A stretch of 19,525 nt of DNA, taken from NCBI GenBank assembly GCA_023129655.1, contig JAGMBN010000013.1, forward strand, positions 1-19,525, written 5' to 3'. The position numbers were made by a program, and so were the translations under genes. This DNA comes from a bacterium. GTDB taxonomy: Bacteria; JAHJDO01. Shown here piece by piece: positions 14,718-19,525 of the stretch. How positions within the stretch are numbered: position 1 is the stretch's first letter; every line of letters begins with the position of its first letter. The notes beneath the pieces are model-generated. The model saw nothing but the letters and a program-made list of their open reading frames with translations, ran no database searches and was not told the origin of the DNA.

Positions 14718-16052
14718 ATGGATGCGCTAACACCAAAACAAGTTGTAAAAGAGCTTGATAAATATATTATTGGACAGAGCAATGCAAAAAAGTCAGTGGC
14801 TATAGCTTTGAGGAACAGATGGCGCAGACAGAAACTGCCTTTAGAACTGCGCGACGAAGTTGCTCCAAAGAATATTATTATGATCGGGCCAACAGGTATA
14901 GGAAAAACAGAGATTGCAAGACGCCTTGCGCGATTGGCTCAGGTGCCGTTCCTTAAGGTTGAGGCATCAAAATACACAGAGGTTGGCTATGTTGGCAGAG
15001 ACGTAGAATCCATGATAAGGGATCTGACTGATCTTGCAGTAAAGATGGTAAAGGATAGCGAAACCAACCGTGTTGAAATCAAGGCTTCTGAGCTTGCAGA
15101 GGAAAGGCTGCTGGATCTACTCCTGCCTCCCACAAAAAACAAAATTAATGATAAAGAAAAGGAAGCGCAAATTAAAAGAACGCGAGAAAAGCTAAGACTG
15201 AAACTTACTGATGGCAAACTTGATAATAGAATGGTTGATCTGGAGACAAAAAACAACATAATGCCCATGGTTGAAATCTTCTCAAGTTCAGGCATAGAAG
15301 AAATGGGAATAAATTTTCATGACATGTTTTCAAAAATGATGCCGAAACAGAGCAAGAAAAGAAAGGCAGCTATTAAGGAAGCAAGGCGTATTCTTACACA
15401 GGAAGAAGCGGAAAGATTACTTAACATGGATGAGATCATTCGTACTGCTATATCCAAAGTGGAAAATTCCGGAATAGTATTTATTGATGAGCTTGATAAG
15501 GTTGCAGGCGCTAAGTCGCAATCAGGTCCCGATGTGTCAAGGGAGGGAGTGCAAAGGGATATACTGCCTATTGTAGAAGGAACAACTGTTGCAACAAAAT
15601 ATGGAATGGTAAAGACAGATCATATTTTATTTATAGCTGCCGGCGCTTTTCATGTGAGTAAACCATCAGACCTTATCCCTGAATTGCAGGGAAGATTTCC
15701 GATAAGAGTTGAGCTCTCAAGTTTAAGCGAAAACGACTTTGTAAAAATTCTCACACAGCCTCGCAACGCATTGATTAAACAATACACAGCTCTTCTGAAG
15801 ACAGAAAATGTTAAGATTGAATTTAAAAAAGATGCTATTCGTGAAATTGCATCTATGGCATTTAAGGTAAATCACGCAACAGAGAATATAGGAGCCAGAC
15901 GCCTTTATACTATTGTGGAAAAACTGCTGGAGGATATATCCTTCAATGCGCCTGAGGAGAGCGGCAAAAAAATATCCATAAATGCAGCGTATGTAAAGAA
16001 AAAGCTGGAAGGATTTGTGGAGGATATTGACATTACAAGATACATTCTGTAA
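14718..16052 (+). CDS. hslU: HslU, AAA+ unfoldase of the HslUV protease
   Basis: HslU unfolds substrates with ATP and threads them into HslV. The 444-residue product has LTPKQVVKELDKYIIGQ at the start, Walker A GPTGIGKT (57-64), YTEVGYVGRDVES, the intermediate domain (about 110-240), Walker B VFIDELDK (254-261, D257/E258), the LQGRFPIRVEL sensor region and GARRLYTIVEKLLE. The C-terminus DIDITRYIL carries the last residues that insert into HslV to activate it. Length and motifs are complete. GGGAG lies upstream of ATG 14718, and the gene is probably transcribed with hslV. Confidence 0.97.
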   Translation: MDALTPKQVVKELDKYIIGQSNAKKSVAIALRNRWRRQKLPLELRDEVAPKNIIMIGPTGIGKTEIARRLARLAQVPFLKVEASKYTEVGYVGRDVESMIRDLTDLAVKMVKDSETNRVEIKASELAEERLLDLLLPPTKNKINDKEKEAQIKRTREKLRLKLTDGKLDNRMVDLETKNNIMPMVEIFSSSGIEEMGINFHDMFSKMMPKQSKKRKAAIKEARRILTQEEAERLLNMDEIIRTAISKVENSGIVFIDELDKVAGAKSQSGPDVSREGVQRDILPIVEGTTVATKYGMVKTDHILFIAAGAFHVSKPSDLIPELQGRFPIRVELSSLSENDFVKILTQPRNALIKQYTALLKTENVKIEFKKDAIREIASMAFKVNHATENIGARRLYTIVEKLLEDISFNAPEESGKKISINAAYVKKKLEGFVEDIDITRYIL

Positions 16053-16114
16053 CAGAAACATATGAACATTAACAAGTTTCTCAAGATTATGGTGGATAAG
16101 AGTAGGAGAGAAGC

Positions 16115-16704
16115 ATGGCAAGAATAGTTTTTATTGGAGCTGGGAGTTTTGGATTTACACGTGGTCTGGTAAAGGATGTTTTAACATTTCCCATTCTTAA
16201 AGATTCCACATTGGTTCTAATGGATATCAACAAAGAACGTCTGGACTTTGCCAGAAAAGCTGTACAACGCACAGTGGATGCAGGAAAGTATCCGGCAAAA
16301 GTTGTAGCAACTATGGATAGGAAGAAGGCATTGAAGGATGCAGATGCTGTAGTTTGCACAATTCTGGCTGGCGGAATAGATATATGGAGGCATGATATTG
16401 AAATCCCAATGGATAGGATCACCTATCTCTGCGCGAGCATAAATTCATCAGGCATGTGTAGAAGTGCCTGTTTTTGCAGACAGAAGAGGCTTTAATCCTG
16501 TACATGTCGGCAAACTTCCTCCACAGCTTGCAGCATTGAACAATATAAGTGTTGCTGTTGAGGAAATGGCTACTCACAGGAAATCCAAGATTACTTTTTC
16601 AGGCTATTGCCTATGACCCACTGACAGCCTCTGTTTTATCATTAGCAGAAATAAAAAAGATGGTAAGCGAGATGCTTCGCAAGAACAAAAAATACTTGCC
16701 TTAA
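16115..16704 (+). pseudogene. Decayed glycoside hydrolase family 4 (alpha-galactosidase-like) gene
   Basis: The N-terminal part reads MARIVFIGAGSFGFTRGLVKDVL, the NAD-binding start of GH4 enzymes, with LVLMDINKERLD and DADAVVCTILAGG. After DIEIP the frame runs into unrelated sequence and stops at 16495. From about 16458 another frame reads VEVPVFADRRGFNPVHVGKLP and LAALNN, a GH4 C-terminal segment. From 16600 a third frame reads QAIAYDPLTASVLSLAEI and KKYLP, ending at TAA 16702-16704. GH4 proteins are usually about 430-480 residues; here the middle, with the Cys/His metal site, is gone. So there is one large deletion and at least two frame changes. GH4 enzymes use NAD and a divalent metal to split alpha-glycosides. 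Confidence 0.88.
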
Positions 16705-16763
16705 TTTAAGAAGATTGGGATTTGATTACAAGTGAGAAACAAGTTCGCGATAGATTAGTAAGT
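16705..16763. other. Convergent intergenic gap without visible terminator
   Basis: These 59 bases separate the end of the GH4 pseudogene (plus strand) from the stop of dnaJ (minus strand). The sequence is AT-rich, and I see no stem-loop followed by a T tract on either strand. Confidence 0.5.
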
Positions 16764-17897
16764 TTACCCACCGAACTTAGATTTAAGTTTCTCCATAAAG
16801 CTCCTGCGTATAGGAGTTAAATTCTCTCCACTTATCTCAGCAAACTTTCTAAGAAGCCCTTCCTGTTCATTATTCAGTTTTACAGGTGTTTCAACTATAA
16901 CCCTAACGAGTTCGTCTCCTTTCCCATATCCGTGCAGACTTGGAACACCCTGCCCGCGTAAGCGAAACACTTTCCCGGACTGTGTGCCTGTAGGAATCTT
17001 CATCTTTGCCTTGCCTCTAAGGGTGGGAACCTCTATTTCTGCGCCCAGCGTTGCCTGTGTTATGCTTATAGGAACTTCACACAGTATATTGTCATCATGT
17101 CGAGTAAAAAGCTCGTCATCCTCTACATGAATTACTACGTATAAATCTCCCGGGCTTCCACCTCTTGTGCCTGCTTCTCCTTCTCCTCTGACCTTTAATT
17201 GAGAACCTGTATCAACTCCAGGAGGTATCTTAACAGTAAGTTCACGAGGCTTATTTACTCTTCCGGTTCCTCTGCAAGCCTCGCATGGGTCCGTTATTAT
17301 TGTGCCCTCCCCCCCACATCTGTCACATACCCTGTTTATACTGAAAAATCCTTGCGCATAGCTTACCTGTCCGCTGCCTCCGCATTGAAGACAACTGATG
17401 CGTTTTGTTCCTTTTTTGGCGCCGGATCCACTGCACTCCGCGCATGTTTGCGGTCTGGATATACGAATTCTCTTATCCACACCAAAGGCAGCTTCCTTTA
17501 GAGTAATCTGCAAGTCATATCTGAGATGCTCTCCTCTGTTATATGCTCCTCTTCCTCCTGCGCTTTGATGTCCCCTGCCAAAAAAGCCCTCAAACATATC
17601 CCCAAAATCACTAAATATATCACTGCTGAATATGTCCGAGGCATTTCTGAACCCACTAAAACCTCCTCCTTCCAGCCCACTATGTCCAAACTGGTCATAG
17701 GTCGCTCTTTTTTGGGGATCGCTCAGTACCGCATAAGCTTCAGACGCTTCCTTAAACCTATCCTCAGACTCTTTATTCCCCTGATTCTTATCCGGATGAT
17801 ACTTATGCGCAAGTTTCCTATAAGCGCGCTTCATCTCATCTATTGCAGCGTGCTTGTCAACGCCAAGTATCTCGTAATAATCTTTCTTAACAGCCAC
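16764..17897 (-). CDS. dnaJ: DnaJ (Hsp40) co-chaperone
   Basis: The 377-residue protein is a full type I DnaJ. The J domain has HPD at residues 34-36, and a Gly/Phe-rich segment follows (about 74-120). The zinc domain has four CxxCxGxG repeats: CAECSGSG (152), CLQCGGSG (169), CDRCGGEG (191) and CEACRGTG (205). The C-terminal substrate-binding domain follows. It delivers substrates to DnaK and stimulates its ATPase. The start codon is GTG (17895-17897, read as CAC on the plus strand), with GAGGTGAG upstream. It is downstream of dnaK in the usual dnaK-dnaJ order, with a 40-base gap. Confidence 0.97.
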   Translation of the reverse strand: MAVKKDYYEILGVDKHAAIDEMKRAYRKLAHKYHPDKNQGNKESEDRFKEASEAYAVLSDPQKRATYDQFGHSGLEGGGFSGFRNASDIFSSDIFSDFGDMFEGFFGRGHQSAGGRGAYNRGEHLRYDLQITLKEAAFGVDKRIRISRPQTCAECSGSGAKKGTKRISCLQCGGSGQVSYAQGFFSINRVCDRCGGEGTIITDPCEACRGTGRVNKPRELTVKIPPGVDTGSQLKVRGEGEAGTRGGSPGDLYVVIHVEDDELFTRHDDNILCEVPISITQATLGAEIEVPTLRGKAKMKIPTGTQSGKVFRLRGQGVPSLHGYGKGDELVRVIVETPVKLNNEQEGLLRKFAEISGENLTPIRRSFMEKLKSKFGG

Positions 17898-17916
17898 TAC
17901 TACTCACCTCTCGTTT

Positions 17917-17950
17917 CTTTGTGCCTATGTGCCTTTGTCACTTTGTGCCT
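17917..17950. repeat. CTTTGTGCCT-type tandem repeat spanning the dnaK stop
   Basis: CTTTGTGCCT at 17917-17926 and 17941-17950 flanks the related ATGTGCCT at 17927. It fills most of the dnaJ-dnaK gap and runs into the 3' end of dnaK: the stop TGA and the last residues (EGTK) are written in repeat sequence. It resembles a known kind of short interspersed intergenic repeat and may have replaced the native dnaK end. Confidence 0.65.
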
Positions 17951-19525
17951 TCTTTCTTATCTTTCTCCCCGTCATTCTCTACCTTATAGTCTGCATCTAT
18001 CACATCTTCTTCCTTTTCAGCCTTTTTCTTTTCCTGCTTTGGTCCTGCCTGAGCCTGACCTTCTGCGCCTGCTTGCTGTTGTTTTGCGGCCTGCTGATAC
18101 ATGACCTCAGCTAATTTATGAGCAGCCTGTTGCAGGCTTTCGGAAGTCTTTTTCATCTGCTCCATATCATTGGCCTCTAAAGCTTTTTTAGCTTCGTCCA
18201 ATGCAGTTTGTATCTTGCTTTTTTCAGATGAGTCTATCTTATCCCCATGATCCTTTAGAGATTTCTCTGTTGTATAGATCAAAGAATCCAATTGATTATG
18301 AACTTCAATCGCTTCTTTTTTCTTCTTATCCTCATCTGCATGGGCTTCTGCATCCTTAACCATCTTTTCAATATCCTCTTCATTCAAGCCCCCGGAGGAT
18401 TTTATTACGATTGACTGTTCTTTTCCTGTAGCTATGTCCTTGGCGGATACATGCGTAATTCCGTCTGCGTCAATATTAAATGTTACTTCTATTTGAGGCA
18501 CTCCGCGCGGAGCGGAAGGTATCCCTACCAGATCAAACCTGCCGAGAGTCTTATTATACTGCGCCATTTCTCGCTCTCCCTGCAAAACATGTATGTTTAC
18601 AGCTGTCTGGTTATCTGCAGCTGTACTAAATGTCTGGGATTTCTTTGTTGGAATGGTTGTGTTTCTTTCTATAAGTCTTGTGCAAACTCCTCCCAGTGTC
18701 TCTATTCCAAGAGAAAGAGGGGTAACATCAAGAAGCGTTACGTCTTTAACCTCTCCTGAAAGCACACCGGCCTGGATAGCAGCTCCAACAGCAACAACCT
18801 CGTCCGGATTAACGCCCTTGTGAGGTTCTTTGCCAAAAAACTGCTTCACAGCTTCCTGAACCTTTGGAGACCTTGTCTGTCCGCCGACCAATATTACATG
18901 AGAAATGTCCTTTGGTTCCATTTTTGCGTCAGCCAGCGCTTGTTTACATGGACCGATCGTGCTGTCTACAAGATCCTGCGTTAATTTTTCCAGCTGCGCT
19001 CGCGTAAGCGTTATATCCAGATGTTTTGGGCCGCTTTGATCTGCTGTTATAAATGGAAGATTTATATTTGCTGTTTGAGCGGTAGAAAGCTCTGTTTTTG
19101 CCTTTTCAGCAGCTTCCTTTAATCTCTGCATTGCCATTTTATCATTGCTTAGATCCATGCCGTTTGACTTTTTAAATTCGCTGACCAGCCAGTCAATAAT
19201 TTTCTGATCAAAGTCGTCTCCGCCTAATTGTGTATTACCATTAGTTGCTTTAACCTCAAAAACTCCATCTCCAATATCAAGTATTGAGATATCAAACGTT
19301 CCTCCGCCAAGGTCGTATACTGCAAGAATCTGTTCTTTCTTTTTATCAAGACCGTATGCCAGAGAAGCGGCAGTCGGCTCATTTACGATTCTGAGTACTT
19401 CAAGTCCCGCAATCTTACCCGCGTCCTTAGTTGCCTGCCTCTGACTGTCGCTAAAATACGCAGGAACTGTAATAACCGCTTTTTCAACTTTATCTCCAAG
19501 ATAACTTTCTGCGTCCTGTTTGAAC
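17938..19525 (-). CDS. dnaK: DnaK (Hsp70) chaperone, N-terminal part outside window
   Basis: The minus-strand frame runs from the right edge to TGA 17938-17940, giving 528 visible residues; roughly the first hundred-odd are missing. Reading starts within FKQDAESYLGDKVEKAVITV and continues through PAYFSDSQRQATKDAGKIAG, NEPTAASLAYG, DLGGGTFDISI, VILVGGQTR and the substrate-binding TLLDVTPLSLGIETLGG. The C-terminus is Gln/Ala-rich and includes EEDVIDADYKVE, close to the usual EExxDAD tail, then a charged extension ending in EGTK. DnaK folds proteins in an ATP cycle driven by DnaJ and GrpE. The promoter and any grpE or CIRCE site would be beyond the right edge. Confidence 0.98.
   Translation of the reverse strand, partial: FKQDAESYLGDKVEKAVITVPAYFSDSQRQATKDAGKIAGLEVLRIVNEPTAASLAYGLDKKKEQILAVYDLGGGTFDISILDIGDGVFEVKATNGNTQLGGDDFDQKIIDWLVSEFKKSNGMDLSNDKMAMQRLKEAAEKAKTELSTAQTANINLPFITADQSGPKHLDITLTRAQLEKLTQDLVDSTIGPCKQALADAKMEPKDISHVILVGGQTRSPKVQEAVKQFFGKEPHKGVNPDEVVAVGAAIQAGVLSGEVKDVTLLDVTPLSLGIETLGGVCTRLIERNTTIPTKKSQTFSTAADNQTAVNIHVLQGEREMAQYNKTLGRFDLVGIPSAPRGVPQIEVTFNIDADGITHVSAKDIATGKEQSIVIKSSGGLNEEDIEKMVKDAEAHADEDKKKKEAIEVHNQLDSLIYTTEKSLKDHGDKIDSSEKSKIQTALDEAKKALEANDMEQMKKTSESLQQAAHKLAEVMYQQAAKQQQAGAEGQAQAGPKQEKKKAEKEEDVIDADYKVENDGEKDKKEGTK

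Overview
The window reads as an AT-rich stretch of an anaerobic, uncultivated-type bacterial chromosome. The methyl-branch folate enzymes (FolD, MetV, MetF), heterodisulfide-reductase-like electron carriers (HdrA, HdrC, MvhD), HslUV, DnaKJ and an HD-GYP protein together suggest an acetogen-like or Wood-Ljungdahl-using bacterium. Several families of short interspersed repeats, some lying inside coding sequence, remind me of candidate-phylum genomes such as Omnitrophota. That placement is low-confidence inference.

Layout. Positions 1-115 hold the tail of a VapC-type PIN toxin. Positions 155-589 encode an MvhD-like [2Fe-2S] protein. Its 3' end overlaps a small MntA/HepT-type nucleotidyltransferase-HEPN pair (570-1260). 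A secreted protein of unknown function follows (1338-1790). Then comes a tight run of folD-metV-metF (1795-4265), a palindromic repeat (4275-4355), an hdrC-like gene (4369-4887) and an overlapping membrane GAF-GAF-HD-GYP gene (4866-6608). A UroD-family gene is at 6648-7661. A second, different toxin-antitoxin-like pair (winged-helix nucleotidyltransferase plus HEPN, 7816-8830) sits behind a near-consensus promoter. A broken methyltransferase-like gene (8905-9512) follows. Positions 9608-14059 encode a 1483-residue flavin/iron-sulfur fusion. hslV-hslU (14177-16052) and a wrecked family 4 glycosidase gene (16115-16704) complete the plus strand. The minus strand carries dnaJ and a 5'-truncated dnaK (16764-19525), converging on the rest.

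How it may work together. In Moorella thermoacetica, methylene-tetrahydrofolate reductase is a MetFV-HdrABC-MvhD complex. Parts of that complex (MvhD, MetV, MetF, HdrC, HdrA) are here with folD, but are spread over about 14 kb and separated by toxin-antitoxin-like pairs, a signalling gene and a pseudogene. No hdrB is visible. The HdrA component is the most striking object: an HdrA flavin module split by a complete GltD-like NAD(P)H oxidoreductase, followed by a second HdrA module and two C-terminal ferredoxin motifs. The inference is an NADPH-linked, possibly electron-bifurcating, supply to methylene-tetrahydrofolate reduction. The sequence shows the domains and the neighbourhood, not the reaction.
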